Below, piece after piece: positions 35,513-48,900 of a stretch of 64,000 nt of DNA. Positions within the stretch are counted from its first letter, which is position 1, and the number at the start of each line of letters is the position of its first letter. Location: contig NZ_JAAZUH010000004.1 of NCBI RefSeq assembly GCF_013185915.1, forward strand, positions 186,001 to 250,000, in the 5' to 3' direction. The notes beneath the pieces are model-generated. The model was not told where the DNA came from and ran no database searches. It was given only the letters and a program-made list of their open reading frames with translations. The stretch comes from Stenotrophomonas bentonitica (GTDB taxonomy: Bacteria > Pseudomonadota > Gammaproteobacteria > Xanthomonadales > Xanthomonadaceae). Position numbers and translations under genes: made by a program.

Positions 35513-35527
35513 AGAACGCGTCGCTAC
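35490..35527. repeat. GTAG-type REP-like repeat overlapping the PEBP C-terminus
   Basis: The left edge begins GTAG at 35490, the right edge is CTAC at 35524-35527, and GACGC/GCGTC bases pair between them. The left half is inside the PEBP coding region and encodes its last residues. The pairing is looser than in the other copies, so it may be a degenerate member. Confidence 0.6.
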
Positions 35528-35557
35528 GCGCCCGTGCAACGAAGGGCCGACAACACC

Positions 35558-35584
35558 GAAGCGCCGGCCATGTGCCGGCGCTTC
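35558..35584. terminator. Strong hairpin between convergent genes
   Basis: GAAGCGCCGGC and GCCGGCGCTTC form a perfect 11-base stem with a five-base loop. It lies between the PEBP gene (plus) and the META/DUF4377 gene (minus). No T-run follows on either side, so it may act as a bidirectional RNA end-stabilising hairpin rather than a classical intrinsic terminator. Confidence 0.6.
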
Positions 35585-35590
35585 GCGCGA

Positions 35591-36427
35591 TCACTTCTCG
35601 ACAGCAGACTCCACCACCATATCCAGCACATACGCCTTCGACGACGCATCGGCCGGCGGGTTGGCCACGTTGAAGCGCTTCACCCGCAGCACGTTGCGCG
35701 TGCCGGCTTCGTGGGTATAGCCCTCGATCACGTCGTAGAAGTTCTCGAACGCACCCGGCGTCCCCTTCTTGATCCCGTTCTCGTCGAACTGGATCTCGCG
35801 CGTCTGCAGGCACTGCTTGTCGCGGATCATCGGGTGCGGACACGGCTTGGTCTGCGCGGCCACTTCAATGAACACCGTCTCGCCCGGGCCGCCGAAGCGG
35901 GTTTCGGCGGTCGGCTGCGGGGTGAACACCAGCACGTCGCCGCTGGCGGTGCGCAGGGTCAGCTGGCCTTCGGTGCCCAGTTCGGTCTTCAGCGCGCCTT
36001 CCAGCCGCGAGCCCACCGCCTGGTCCAGCGCCATCAGCGCCTTGTCGGTGCAGGCCATCATGGTCGAGGCCATCGGCGAAACGGTCAGCGTGCCGTCGGC
36101 CAGGGTGTAACCCCCGCCCATGCGGTTGCAGGTATTGCTCACCGCCAGGCGGCCGTCGATGAAGTCCAGCGTCACCGGCTTGTCGGCGCGCGCGAACAGC
36201 GCGTCGATGCGCTTGCCGCTGGCGTCGGTGGCACTGTCGAGCACCCAGTGGTTGCCCTGCAGGCGCTGCACGTCCAGCTGCGCGGCGGCCTTCTGGTCGG
36301 CCGCGGCGGTCGGCGCCGGGGCCAGGTCGTCGCGACCGGGGCCGGCGGGGGCCTGGCTGGAGGGGTTGCTGCACGCGGCCAGCAGGGCCAGCGGCAGGAT
36401 CAGCATCAGGTTGCGGGTGGTTTTCAT
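35591..36427 (-). CDS. META and DUF4377 domain lipoprotein
   Basis: A 278-residue lipoprotein: the signal ends in lipobox LLAAC near residue 19. The first mature domain is META (HslJ-like; [17 protein letters not shown], then [13 protein letters not shown]), and the second is DUF4377, with cysteines in [18 protein letters not shown]. HslJ-type META domains are associated with heat shock and envelope stress; the function of DUF4377 is unknown. I chose ATG 36427 rather than 36433, because AAGGAG abuts the first ATG with no spacer but stands six bases from the second. uppP ends just upstream in the same direction. Confidence 0.87.
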   Translation of the reverse strand: MKTTRNLMLILPLALLAACSNPSSQAPAGPGRDDLAPAPTAAADQKAAAQLDVQRLQGNHWVLDSATDASGKRIDALFARADKPVTLDFIDGRLAVSNTCNRMGGGYTLADGTLTVSPMASTMMACTDKALMALDQAVGSRLEGALKTELGTEGQLTLRTASGDVLVFTPQPTAETRFGGPGETVFIEVAAQTKPCPHPMIRDKQCLQTREIQFDENGIKKGTPGAFENFYDVIEGYTHEAGTRNVLRVKRFNVANPPADASSKAYVLDMVVESAVEK

Positions 36428-36447
36428 GGACATCTCCTTGGGGGACT

Positions 36448-37242
36448 TCAGTTACCAGCAGGCAGGAACAGCAGCAGTGCCGCGCCCAGCGCGATCCGGT
36501 AGTACGCGAACGCGGTGAAGCGGTGCGCCTTGATATAGCCCAGCAGCCACTTCACTACGACGAAGCCGGTGATGACCGCGGCAACAAAGGCCACGCCCAC
36601 GTCGGTCCAGTTCTCGCTGGCCAGCTTGCCGTCCTTGGCCAGTTCCAGGAACGCGTAGCCACTGGCGGCGAACATGGTCGGAATACCGACCAGGAACACG
36701 AATTCAGTGGCCGCCGCGCGCCGGCTCAGGCCGAACAGCATGGCGATGAAGATCGCCGCCGCCGAGCGCGACGTGCCCGGGAACACGCCCGCCACGACCT
36801 GGGCCAGGCCGACCAGCACGGCCACCTTCCAGGTGACCTCGTCACGGTCGGGCAGGCGCGCGGCGCGCATTTCCACCAGGATCATCCAGATGCCGCCGAT
36901 GATCAGCGCCCAGGCGATCGGGGTCACCGTCTCCGGCAGCTCCCAGCCGGCCAGGCGTACCGGCAGGCCGACCACGGCGGTGACCAGGAAGGCGGTGCCC
37001 AGCTTCAGCACGTAGTCGCGGTTGGCGCGGTCGTGCAGGCCGGTGGCCAGCGACCACAGGCGCTGGCGGAACACCAGGGTGATGGCCAGGATCGCGCCGG
37101 CCTGGATCACGATGTTGAAGAAGTCCGAGCGCGCGCCCAGCCAGTGCTGGGCGATCAGCAGGTGGCCGGTGCTGGAAATCGGCAGGAATTCGGTAAGGCC
37201 TTCAAGAATGCCCAACAGCAGGGCGGAAAACAGGTCGGACAT
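36448..37242 (-). CDS. uppP: Undecaprenyl-diphosphatase
   Basis: A 264-residue integral membrane enzyme (BacA family) that recycles undecaprenyl pyrophosphate to the monophosphate carrier of peptidoglycan synthesis and confers bacitracin resistance. The signature [15 protein letters not shown] lies at residues 14-28 and the second motif PGTSRSAAA at about 150-158; eight or so hydrophobic segments are visible. The in-frame extension to 37437 would run through the regulatory region of glnA, so I use ATG 37242, where the family consensus begins. It diverges from glnA; the NtrC-type boxes of glnA lie nearer to uppP. Confidence 0.93.
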   Translation of the reverse strand: MSDLFSALLLGILEGLTEFLPISSTGHLLIAQHWLGARSDFFNIVIQAGAILAITLVFRQRLWSLATGLHDRANRDYVLKLGTAFLVTAVVGLPVRLAGWELPETVTPIAWALIIGGIWMILVEMRAARLPDRDEVTWKVAVLVGLAQVVAGVFPGTSRSAAAIFIAMLFGLSRRAAATEFVFLVGIPTMFAASGYAFLELAKDGKLASENWTDVGVAFVAAVITGFVVVKWLLGYIKAHRFTAFAYYRIALGAALLLFLPAGN

Positions 37243-37292
37243 CGGCGGGCAACGGCTCGGAAAATGAACTCGATCATAAAACATCACTGCCC

Positions 37293-37307
37293 GCACCAAA
37301 TGTGTGC
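37293..37307. promoter_or_regulatory. NtrC-type enhancer box 1 of glnA
   Basis: GCAC, seven bases, GTGC: the half-sites and spacing of an NtrC box (consensus GCAC-N7-GTGC). It lies about 125 bases before the expected glnA start of transcription, in the usual position for an activator of sigma-54 promoters. Confidence 0.7.
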
Positions 37308-37321
37308 GTGGTGCGGCCGTT

Positions 37322-37336
37322 GCACCATCGTGGTGC
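37322..37336. promoter_or_regulatory. NtrC-type enhancer box 2 of glnA
   Basis: GCACC and GGTGC with a five-base centre, again GCAC-N7-GTGC. It is 29 bases from box 1, close to three helical turns, so two NtrC dimers could stack on one face. It lies about 98 bases before the expected transcription start. Confidence 0.8.
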
Positions 37337-37401
37337 GGAACGTTCAGGCGCCAGTTCAGTGCAGGCCGTGTGAAATCAACCACTTGTGTGCCGCAGAAAG
37401 T

Positions 37402-37417
37402 TGGCACGGGGATTGCT
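37402..37417 (+). promoter_or_regulatory. Sigma-54 promoter of glnA
   Basis: TGGCACGGGGATTGCT matches the sigma-54 consensus TGGCAC-N5-TTGCW, with GG and GC separated by exactly ten bases. Transcription should start near 37428, leaving a leader of about 28 bases before glnA. With the two NtrC boxes upstream, this makes glnA dependent on NtrC phosphorylation in nitrogen limitation. Confidence 0.9.
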
Positions 37418-37455
37418 CTGTCCACACAGGCAATCACCCATCTGAGGTTTCACCG

Positions 37456-39454
<1,999 letters not shown>

Positions 39455-39472
39455 CCCCACTCGGAGCCCACA

Positions 39473-40903
39473 ATGAAGACTTCCTTGTTCACCGGGTGGC
39501 AAGCCCGGTTCCATGCCGTGTGCCTGTTGATGCTGTTCAGCGCGCTCGCGGTGGGTGCATTCAGCGGTACCGCGCACGCGCAGGCACAGGTCTCGCCGGC
39601 GCCGAGCGAAACCGTCGCGGTCGAGCCGCTGCCGTCGCCCGAAGCGGCCCCGGCGCTCGCCGCGGAAGCAGAAGCCGCGCCCGCTTTTGATCGCGGCGAC
39701 GTCGCCTGGATGCTCACCTCCACGCTGCTGGTGCTGCTGATGGTGGTGCCCGGTCTTGCGCTGTTCTACGGCGGCCTGGTGCGCTCGAAGAACGTACTTT
39801 CGGTTCTCAGCCAGATCCTGGTGGTGTTCTCGCTGGTGCTGATGCTATGGGTGGCCTACGGCTACAGCGCGGTGTTCAGCGAAGGCAACCAGTTCTTCGG
39901 TTCGTTCACCCAGTTCGCGTTCCTCAAGGGCTTCACGCCGGAGTCGGTGGGCAACACCCCGATCAAGGGCCTGCCGGACTATCTGTTCGTGGCGTTCCAG
40001 TCCACCTTCGCCGGCATCACCACCGCGCTGATCGTCGGCGCGTTCGCAGAACGCATCAAGTTCAAGGCGGTGCTGCTGTTCTCGGCGCTGTGGTTCACCC
40101 TCAGCTACATCCCGATGGCGCACATCGTGTGGGGTGGCGGCTACCTGGGCGCGATGGGCGCGATCGACTTTGCCGGTGGCACCGTGGTGCACATCAATGC
40201 CGGCGTGGCCGGCCTGGTTGCGGCGTACTTCGTCGGCAAGCGCATCGGCTACGGCCAGACCGCGCTGAAGCCGCACAACGTGCCGTTCACCTATATCGGC
40301 GCGATGCTGCTGTGGGTGGGCTGGTTCGGCTTCAATGCTGGCTCGGCCGCTGCCGCCGACACCGTCGCCTCGCTGGCCTTCATCAACACCATCCTCGCCA
40401 CCGCGGCCGCGGTACTAGGCTGGACCCTGGTGGAAGCGGTCAGCAAGGGCAAGCCGTCCGCACTGGGCGCCGCCTCCGGCGCGGTGGCCGGCCTGGTCGG
40501 CATCACCCCGGCCTGCGGCACCGTCGGTCCACTGGGCGCGATCGTGATCGGCCTGGTCACCGGCGTGGTCTGCGTGTGGGGCGTCACCGGCCTCAAGCGA
40601 CTGCTCAAGGTGGACGACACCGCCGACGTGTTCGGCGTGCACGGCGTCGGTGGCATCGTCGGCGCCCTGCTCACCGGTGTGTTCAGTGCACAGTCGCTGG
40701 GCGGGACCAAGGCCGACCTCGATATCGGCCACCAGGTCTGGGTGCAGTTCGTCAGCGTCGCCTTCACCATCGTGTGGTGCGCCGTGGTCACCGTGGCGAT
40801 CCTGCTGGTGGTGCGCATGGTGTTCGGCCTGCGCGTGAACGAGGAAGCCGAACGCACCGGCCTGGACGTCACCTCGCACGGCGAGTCGGCCTACGAGGTC
40901 TGA
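39473..40903 (+). CDS. amtB: Ammonium transporter AmtB with signal peptide
   Basis: A 476-residue ammonium channel. A cleavable signal (core VCLLMLFSALAVGAFSG, then AHAQ) is followed by an acidic Ala/Pro-rich linker and eleven membrane segments. The pore histidines sit in VVHINAGVAGLVAA and in FGVHGVGGIVGALL. The channel transports ammonium as ammonia and is blocked by GlnK under high nitrogen, and the two genes are adjacent here (18 bases apart). The length is normal. An intrinsic terminator lies 68 bases after the stop. Confidence 0.96.
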   Translation: MKTSLFTGWQARFHAVCLLMLFSALAVGAFSGTAHAQAQVSPAPSETVAVEPLPSPEAAPALAAEAEAAPAFDRGDVAWMLTSTLLVLLMVVPGLALFYGGLVRSKNVLSVLSQILVVFSLVLMLWVAYGYSAVFSEGNQFFGSFTQFAFLKGFTPESVGNTPIKGLPDYLFVAFQSTFAGITTALIVGAFAERIKFKAVLLFSALWFTLSYIPMAHIVWGGGYLGAMGAIDFAGGTVVHINAGVAGLVAAYFVGKRIGYGQTALKPHNVPFTYIGAMLLWVGWFGFNAGSAAAADTVASLAFINTILATAAAVLGWTLVEAVSKGKPSALGAASGAVAGLVGITPACGTVGPLGAIVIGLVTGVVCVWGVTGLKRLLKVDDTADVFGVHGVGGIVGALLTGVFSAQSLGGTKADLDIGHQVWVQFVSVAFTIVWCAVVTVAILLVVRMVFGLRVNEEAERTGLDVTSHGESAYEV

Positions 40904-40971
40904 GCGCGCGACATCACACAATCTTCGGGGCAACACCTTTGCTTCTGATGGACGTTACCTCTTGACGTCAC

Positions 40972-41001
40972 AGCCGGCGGCCTTCGGACCGCCGGCTTTT
41001 T
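40972..41001 (+). terminator. Intrinsic terminator of the glnA-glnK-amtB operon
   Basis: AGCCGGCGG and CCGCCGGCT form a nine-base stem with an eight-base loop (CCTTCGGA), followed by a run of T. This is a typical rho-independent terminator after amtB. Confidence 0.92.
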
Positions 41002-41030
41002 AATGCGCTCAAGGCTTCACGGCGATGTCT

Positions 41031-41047
41031 CACTTTCACGCAAAGTG
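41031..41047. promoter_or_regulatory. Dyad CACTTT-N5-AAAGTG upstream of tpsB
   Basis: CACTTT and AAAGTG arms with a CACGC centre, about 125 bases before the start of the TpsB gene. It could be a repressor site for the two-partner secretion operon; no clear promoter hexamers were settled nearby. Confidence 0.35.
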
Positions 41048-41172
41048 CGGACTTTTCCTACACGCGCACGCGCTAATCCGGCGCTGGTTCCCGCTGTGCA
41101 ATTCAATTAGAGTTGCCACGCCGCAGGCTGTCCGTTCGCCGCGTGCACCAGACTCAGCTGCCAGGGAAGCGC

Positions 41173-42903
41173 GTGAAAGGGGATCAGGGGGATATCGACC
41201 GCAGCCGTGCGCTGCGCTGGCGGTTGGCCGTGGCTGTTGCCATCGCCTGCCTGCCCACCGCCGTGGGCGCGCAGGTGGCGCGGCCTTCGGACCAGGAACT
41301 GTTGCGCCAGCAGGAGCGTGAGCGTGTGCTGCGCGAGCAGCAGGAAACCACGCCCGACGTGCGCCTGCAGGCCACGCCTGAGGAAGCCGTAGGTCGCCTG
41401 CCGGCCAACGAGTCGCCGTGCTTCACCATCGATCACATCGTGCTGGAGGGCGACCTCGCCGAGCGCTTCCGCTGGGCGCTGAAGGCTGCCGATACGCGCA
41501 ACGATCCGGCCAGCGGCCGCTGCCTGGGCACCGCCGGGGTGGACATCGTGATGAAGCGTGTGCAGAACGCGATCATCGCGCGCGGCTTCGTCACCACCCG
41601 CATCCTGGCCGCGCCGCAGGACCTCAAGACCGGCACGCTCACGCTCACCGTGGTGCCCGGGCGTATCCATGCGGTGCGCTTTGCCAGTGACGAGGGGCGC
41701 ACTCCGGCGCTCTGGAATGCGCTGTCGGTCGGCCCGGGCGACCTGCTCAACCTGCGCGACATCGAGCAGGCGCTGGAGAACCTGCAGCGCGTCCCCACTG
41801 CCGCGGTCGACATCCAGATCGCGCCGCCGCAGGAAGGCGCTGCGGCCCGGCCCGGCGAAAGCGACCTGGTGATCAGCTGGAGCCAGCGCGCACCGGTACG
41901 CCTGAACCTGACCCTGGACGATGCCGGCAGCACCTCCACCGGCAAGCTGCAGGCCGGTGCCACGCTGTCGCTGGACAACATGGCCGGGCTCAGCGACCTG
42001 TTCTACTTCAACGCCGGTAAGTCGGTGTTCAACGGCAGCGCACGCGGCACCGACAGTTGGGCCGCGCACTACAGCGTGCCGATGGGCTGGTGGCAGCTGG
42101 GCGCCAACGCCAGCGAGTACGACTACGAGCAGACCGTGGCCGGTGCATTCGAGACCTACGAGTACAGCGGCTCCAGCCGCAACGCCGAGCTGCGCCTGAC
42201 CCGCATGCTGTATCGCAACGCCCACGCGAAGACCAGCATGTACGGGCGTGGCTGGTACCGCGAGTCGGACAATTTCATCGACGACACCGAGATCCTGGTG
42301 CAGCGCCGGCGCATGGCCGGCTGGGAGCTGGGACTGGGCCACCGCCACTTCATCGGCAAGGCGACGCTCGACGCGAACTTGGCCTACCGGCGCGGCACCG
42401 GCGCGTTCGACGCGCTGGAAGCACCGGAACAGGGCTTCGGCGAGGGCACCGCACGCGGCAAGATCATCACCGCCGACGCCCAGCTCACCGTGCCGATGCA
42501 GTGGGGCAGGCAGGCGCTGCGCTATACCGGCAGCTGGCGCGCGCAGTGGAACCGTACGCGACTGGTACCGCAGGACCGCTTCTCCATCGGCGGCCGCTAC
42601 ACCGTGCGCGGGTTCGATGGCGAAGTCTCGCTCACCGGCGAGCGCGGCTGGCTGCTGCGCAATGAGCTGGCGTTCGCCCTCGGCGGCGGCGTCGAAAGCT
42701 ACGTCGCGGTGGACCACGGCCAGGTCAGCGGGCCGTCCACCGAGTACCTGCTGGGCGACCGCCTTACCGGCATGGCGCTGGGCCTGCGCGGTGGCACCCG
42801 CCACCTGCAGTGGGAGGGCTTCGTCGGCAGCCCGCTGCACAAACCCGACGGTTTCCAGACCGCCTACACCACGTTTGGCATGAACCTCGGCGTCTCGTTC
42901 TGA
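41173..42903 (+). CDS. TpsB/CdiB outer-membrane transporter (ShlB/FhaC family)
   Basis: A 576-residue outer-membrane pore that exports the large partner encoded next. A signal region (LRWRLAVAVAIACLPTAVGAQ) is followed by an alpha-helical plug stretch rich in Gln/Arg (SDQELLRQQERERVLREQQE), POTRA domains (about residues 75-230) and a C-terminal 16-strand barrel, with the barrel signature RFSIGGRYTVRGFDGEVSLTG and final strand ending in Phe (LGVSF). The start is set at GTG 41173, six bases after AGGGAAG; the frame reaches back to a TTG at 41113 without a good ribosome site. Confidence 0.92.
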   Translation: MKGDQGDIDRSRALRWRLAVAVAIACLPTAVGAQVARPSDQELLRQQERERVLREQQETTPDVRLQATPEEAVGRLPANESPCFTIDHIVLEGDLAERFRWALKAADTRNDPASGRCLGTAGVDIVMKRVQNAIIARGFVTTRILAAPQDLKTGTLTLTVVPGRIHAVRFASDEGRTPALWNALSVGPGDLLNLRDIEQALENLQRVPTAAVDIQIAPPQEGAAARPGESDLVISWSQRAPVRLNLTLDDAGSTSTGKLQAGATLSLDNMAGLSDLFYFNAGKSVFNGSARGTDSWAAHYSVPMGWWQLGANASEYDYEQTVAGAFETYEYSGSSRNAELRLTRMLYRNAHAKTSMYGRGWYRESDNFIDDTEILVQRRRMAGWELGLGHRHFIGKATLDANLAYRRGTGAFDALEAPEQGFGEGTARGKIITADAQLTVPMQWGRQALRYTGSWRAQWNRTRLVPQDRFSIGGRYTVRGFDGEVSLTGERGWLLRNELAFALGGGVESYVAVDHGQVSGPSTEYLLGDRLTGMALGLRGGTRHLQWEGFVGSPLHKPDGFQTAYTTFGMNLGVSF

Positions 42904-42971
42904 CGCCAGCTGCATGGCCGCGTGCCTGACCGGTGCGCGCACCCTACACCGCATTGAAAGGAAGCAACGCC

Positions 42972-45900
42972 GTGAATCGAGTCTACCGCCTGGTCTTCAA
43001 CCGCACGTTGGGTGTCATGCAGGTCGCTTCGGAGCTGGTCAACGCACCACGCGGCGGCTGCGACGCACGCGGTGGCAACAGCGTGGCCACGCTGCGGCCG
43101 ATGAGCTTCGCACTGTGGCTGGCGCTGGGCTGGGTCGGCGTGGTGCAGCCGCTTTCCGCGCAGCAGTCGCCCAATGCCGGCCGCATCATCGCCGACCCGA
43201 ATGCACCGGCCGAGCAGCGCCCCACCGTGGTCACCTCGGCCAACGGCACACCGCAGGTCAACATCACCACGCCCAGCCGGGCAGGTGTGTCGCGCAACCA
43301 GTACCAGCAGTTCGACGTCGGTTCGCAGGGCGCCATCCTCAACAACTCGCGCACCGACACCCAGACCCAGATCGGCGGGTGGGTGCAGGGCAACCCGTGG
43401 CTGGCCACCGGCACGGCGCGGGTCATCCTCAATGAGGTCAACAGCAGCAACCCCAGCCAGCTCAACGGCTACATCGAAGTGGCCGGCGCTCGCGCGCAGG
43501 TGGTGATCGCCAACCCGGCCGGCATCCAGGTCGACGGCGCCGGCTTCCTCAACGCCAGCCGCGTCACCCTGACCACCGGCAGCCCGATCGTCAGCAACGG
43601 CGCGCTGGAAGGCTACCGGGTCAACGGCGGCGCCATCCGCATTGCCGGTGCCGGCCTGGATGCCAGCCGCGCCGACTACACCGACATCATCACCCGCTCG
43701 CTGCAGGTCAACGCGGGCATCTGGGCCAACCAGCTGCAGGCCAGCCTGGGCACCAACGTGGTCAGTGCCGACCACACCGGCGTTGCCGCGCAGGCCGCCG
43801 ACGGCGCCGCGCCGGCGTTCGCGCTGGACGTGGGCGCGCTGGGCGGCATGTATGCCAACCGCATCTGGCTGGTCGGCAACGAACACGGCGTGGGCATGCG
43901 CAACGCCGGCAAGATCGGTGCGCAGGCCGGCGAACTGGTGGTCACCGCCGACGGCCGGCTGGAAAACACCGGCGCGCTGCACGCCCAGCAGGACACCCGG
44001 GTGAACGCCAGCGGCGGCGTGGCCAATGCCGGCACGCTCAGCGCCGAGCGCGAACTGCGCGTGGACACCCCGGCCGACATCGACAACAGCGGCGGTACGC
44101 TCAACGCGCGCCGGATCGAACTCAACGCCGATGCGCTGCGCAACCGCGCCGGCAGCATCGAGCAGGTCGGCGCGCAGGCGCTGCAGCTGACCGGCGCCGA
44201 CATCCGCAACGTGCAGGGCCGGATCGGCACCGTGGCCAGCACCTTGCCAGGCGAGGGCAGCGGTGGCGGCAACGGCGGTGGCAACACCGGTGGCGGTACG
44301 ACTGCGCCGGGCACGGGCGGTACCCCCGGGACCGGCACCAGCACGCCGACCCCGGGTACCGGCACGGTCACCCCGCCGGTCACCCCGGTTGCACTGGCCG
44401 CCGGCGTGCTCAACATTGCCCACACCCTGGACAACGACGGCGGCGCCATCGACGGCAGCGGAGCGTTGCGGCTGCAGGCCGGCAACAGCCTGGACAACAG
44501 CGGCGGTAAGCTCGGCGTGGACACGCTGAAGGTGCAGGGCGAGGCACTGCGCAACGTGGGCGGCACGCTCGACGTGCAGGGCGCCGCCAGCGCCAAGGTG
44601 GGCACGCTGGACAACAGCGGTGGCCGCATCAACCTGGCGCAGGGCGTGGAACTGCAGGCGCAGACCCTGCTCAACCGCGGCGGCACGCTGGCCCATGGCG
44701 GCACCGTCAGCACCGGCTGGTCGATCGGCACGCTCGACAACAGCGACGGCAACATTGCCAGCAATGCGGCCAGCCTCGGCCTGGACGTCGGCGCGCTGGT
44801 CAACACGCGCGGCAGCATCAGCCACGCCGGTAGCAATGGCCTGCAGCTGCGTGCCGGGCGCCTGGACGGCAGCGGGGGCACCATCGCCACTGGCGGCAAC
44901 ATCGACCTGCTGCTGGGCACCGCCGACCATCGCAACGCACAGCTGATCGCGAACCAGGTCAGCCTCTCGGCCACCGCCTTCGACAACCGCGGCGGCACCG
45001 TGCTCTCGACCGGGCAGCAGGCCAGCAGCCTGCACGTGCAGGACCACCTCGACAACAGCGACGGCGGCACGCTGGCCAGCAATGGCGACCTGCACATCAG
45101 TGCGGACACGCTCGGTAATGCCGGCGGCACCGTGCAGCAGGCCGGCACCGGCAGCCTGCAGATCGACGCGCACACCCTGAACGGCGCCGGCGGCACTCTG
45201 CTCAGCAATGGCAGCCTGTCGCTGCAGGGCGACAGCACCGACCTGCGCGACGGCACCACCGCCGCCCAGCGCATCGAGATCCGCACCGGCGACCTGGTCA
45301 CGGCCGGCGGCTCGCTCACCTCGGCCAGCACCGACCTGCTGCGCCTGCAGGTGACGCGCACCCTGGACAACAGCGGCGGCGTGCTCGGCAGCAACGGCGC
45401 GCTGTCCCTCGACAGCACCACCCTGATCAACACCGGCGGCAAGCTGGTGGCCGCCGGCACCGACGCGACCACCGTGCGCGCGACCGCGCAGCTGCAGAAC
45501 GACGGCGGCATGCTGTCCAGCAACGGCGACCTGCGCATCGATACCGACGGGCTGGTCAACACGGGCGGCAGCATCGACCATGCCGGCACCGGCACCCTGC
45601 AGATCACCGCCGGCAACGTGCAGGGTGGCGAAGGCAGCATTGCCAGCAACGGCCTGCTGCAGCTGCAGGCGCAGTCGCTTGACCTGCACAAGGGCAGCAC
45701 CCGCGCACACCAGGTGGACATCCAGGCGGACTCGCTGGACAACAGCGGCGGCAGCCTGCTGTCCTCCGGCGACCAGGCGCTGCAGCTGCGCGTCGGCGGC
45801 AACCTGGTCAACGACGGCGGTGCGATCAGCGCCAATGGCGCGCAGCAGATCGACGCCGGCGCCCTGAGCAATCGCGGAGGCGCGCTGAACTCGGCCGGTA

Positions 45901-48900
45901 CCGGGGCCACCCGGATCAGCGTGGCCGGCACCCTGGACAACAGCGGTGGCAGCCTGGCCAGCAACGGCACGACACTGCAGCTGCAGAGCGGCGCGCTGGT
46001 CAATGCCGACGGCACCCTCAGCCACGCGGGCAGCGGTGGCCTGTCGATCAACACCGGGCGCCTGGACGGCCAGGACGGCCAGATCGGTACGGCCGGCACG
46101 CTTACCCTGCATGCAGGCGAGATCGATCATCGCGGCGCCTCGCTGGCCGCTACCCAGCTCGACCTCACGGCCGCATCGCTGGACAACCGCGGCGGCAGCA
46201 TCGTCGCTACCGGGACCGGCGCCAACACGTTGCAGGTGACCGGCACGCTCGACAACGGCGACGGCGGCAGCCTGGCCAGCAATGGCGACCTGGCGATCAG
46301 CGCCGACATCCTTGGCAACGCCGGCGGTAGCATCCAGCAGGCCGGTACCGGCGCGCTCACCCTCGACGTGGACACGCTGTCTGGCGCCGGCGGTACCCTG
46401 CTCAGCAACGGTGCGCTCAGCCTGCGTGGCGACACGCTCGACCTGCGCAATGGCACCACGGCCGCCCGGCAGATCCAGATCGACAGCAACCGGCTGATCA
46501 CCGCCGGCGGCCAGCTCAGCGCGCTGGGCAACGGTACCCTGCAGGTGCAGGCCCATACCCTGCTGGACAACAGCGGCGGCACGCTGGGCAGCAACGGCGC
46601 GGTGGATATCGACGCCGGCAGCTTCATCAACGACCACGGCAAGCTGATCGCGGCCGGCGAGGCCGCCTCGCGGATCCGCGTGGCCAATGCGCTGGACAAC
46701 ACCGCGGGTGCCATCTCCGGCAATGGCGACCTGCGCATCGAGGCGGCCTCGGTGCGCAATGCGGAGGGCAGCATCGTCGCCAGCGACGCGCTGCAGCTGC
46801 AGGGTGAGGAGCTGGATCTGCGCGACGGCGCGGTCGGGGCCACCGACATCACCGTGCAGGCGGGCAGCCTCGACAATAGCGGCGGCACGCTCAGTGCCAC
46901 CGGCACCGGCGAAATGTCCCTCCAGGTGCGCGACCAGCTGGCCAACAACGGCGGCACCATCGCGTCCAACGGTGCGCAGCGCATCGACGCCGGGTCCCTG
47001 GGCAACCGCGAGGGCACCCTGAGCGCGGCCGGTACCGCCAACAGCCAGATCACGGTCAGCGGCGCGCTCGACAACAGCAAGGGCCTGATCGCCAGCAACG
47101 CTGCCGCACTGTCGGTGAGCGCCGGCAGCCTGCGCAACGAGCAGGGCACCTTCAACCACGCCGGTACGCAGGGCTTCACGCTCACCACCGGGCAGCTGGA
47201 CGGCCGCGACGGCACCGTGGTCACCGCGGGCACCCTGAACCTGTCGGCCGGTGCGGTGGACCACCGTGGCGCCACGGTGCAGGCCGCGCAGATCGCGCTG
47301 GATGCGCAGTCCTTCGACAACCGCGGCGGCAAGCTGATCGCCACCGGTACCGGCGCCAACCGCCTCACCGTGGCGGACGTGCTGGACAACGGCGACGACG
47401 GCCTGATCGCCACCAATGGCGATGTGGTGATCGAAGCAGCGACCTTCGGCAATGCCGACGGCACCGTGCAGCAGGCCGGCAGCGGCCTGCTCGACATTAC
47501 CGCCGCTACCCTCAACGGCGCCGGCGGCACGCTGGTCAGCAACGGTGGCCTGTCCGTGCAGGGCGAGAACATCGACCTGCGCAACGGCACCACCTCGGCC
47601 CAGCGCATCCGCATCGACAGCGGCACCCTGACCACCGCAGGCGGCACGCTCACCGCCACCAGCACCGATGCGCTGGTGCTGCATGCACGCAACCAGCTCG
47701 ATAACAGTGGCGGCACCCTCGCCAGCAATGGTGCGCTGGACCTGCGCGCGGGCACGCTGCTCAACAGTGGCGGCACCGTGCAGGCCGCCGGCACGGCCGC
47801 CAGCCAGATCAGCGTCGACACCGCGCTGGACAACCGCACGGGCAAGATCCTGGTCAGCGGCGACCTCGACATCACCGCCGCCAGCCTCGACAACCAGGGG
47901 GGCACGCTGCACAGCGCCGCCGACCTCCACGTGGACGTGGACGGTCTGCTGGATAACAGCAACGCCGGCCTGATCGCCAGCGGCGGCGACGCCACCCTCA
48001 GCGCGGACACGCTGGACAACCGCAGCGGCAGCATCGAACAGGCCGGCAACGGCCAGCTGCAGATCGACGTGGACACCCTGCAGGGCGCAGGCGGCCGCAT
48101 CGTCAGCAACGGCGCGCTGGACCTGCAGGGCGAAGCGCTGGATATCAGTGGCGGCACCACTGCCGCACGCGATGTCCGGGTCATCGCAGGCAGCCTGCAG
48201 AATGCCGGCGGCACGCTCACCTCCACCGGTGAGCAGGCCATGGTGGTGCAGGTTCGCGGCGCGCTCGGCAACGACGGTGGCACGCTTGCCGCCAACGGCG
48301 CGCAGCAGATCAGCGCAGGCGCGTTGTCCAACGTCGGCGGCACCCTGAGTTCGGCCGGCAGCGCCGATACCCGCATCGAGGTCACCGGCCAGTTCGACAA
48401 CAGCCGTGGCATCGTGGCCAGCAATGCCAATGCCCTGCATGTGCAGAGCGGCAGCCTGGTCAACGAGGCCGGTCGCATCGCCCACGCCGGCGAAGGTGGC
48501 CTGACCGTCCAGACCGGCAACCTGAAGGGCCAGCAGGGCAGCATCGCTACGGCGGGGACCCTGACCCTGCGCGCCGGCGACGTCGACCATCGCGACGCCA
48601 CCCTCAGCGCCAACCAGCTCGACCTCATTGCCTCCAGCTTCGACAACCGTGGCGGCATCGTGTTGTCTGGCGGCACCGGGGCCAGCACCATTGCGGTGCA
48701 GGGCACCTTGGACAACGGCGCCGGTGGCACCCTGGCCAGCAACGGCGACCTGCAGATCACCGCGGCGACGCTGGGCAATGCCGGCGGCACCGTGCAGCAC
48801 GCCGGCACCGGCATCCTGGCGATCAACGCCCACACCCTCAACGGCGAGGGCGGCAAGCTGCTCAGCAATGGCAGCCTGCAGCTGGTGGGCGAAACCACCG

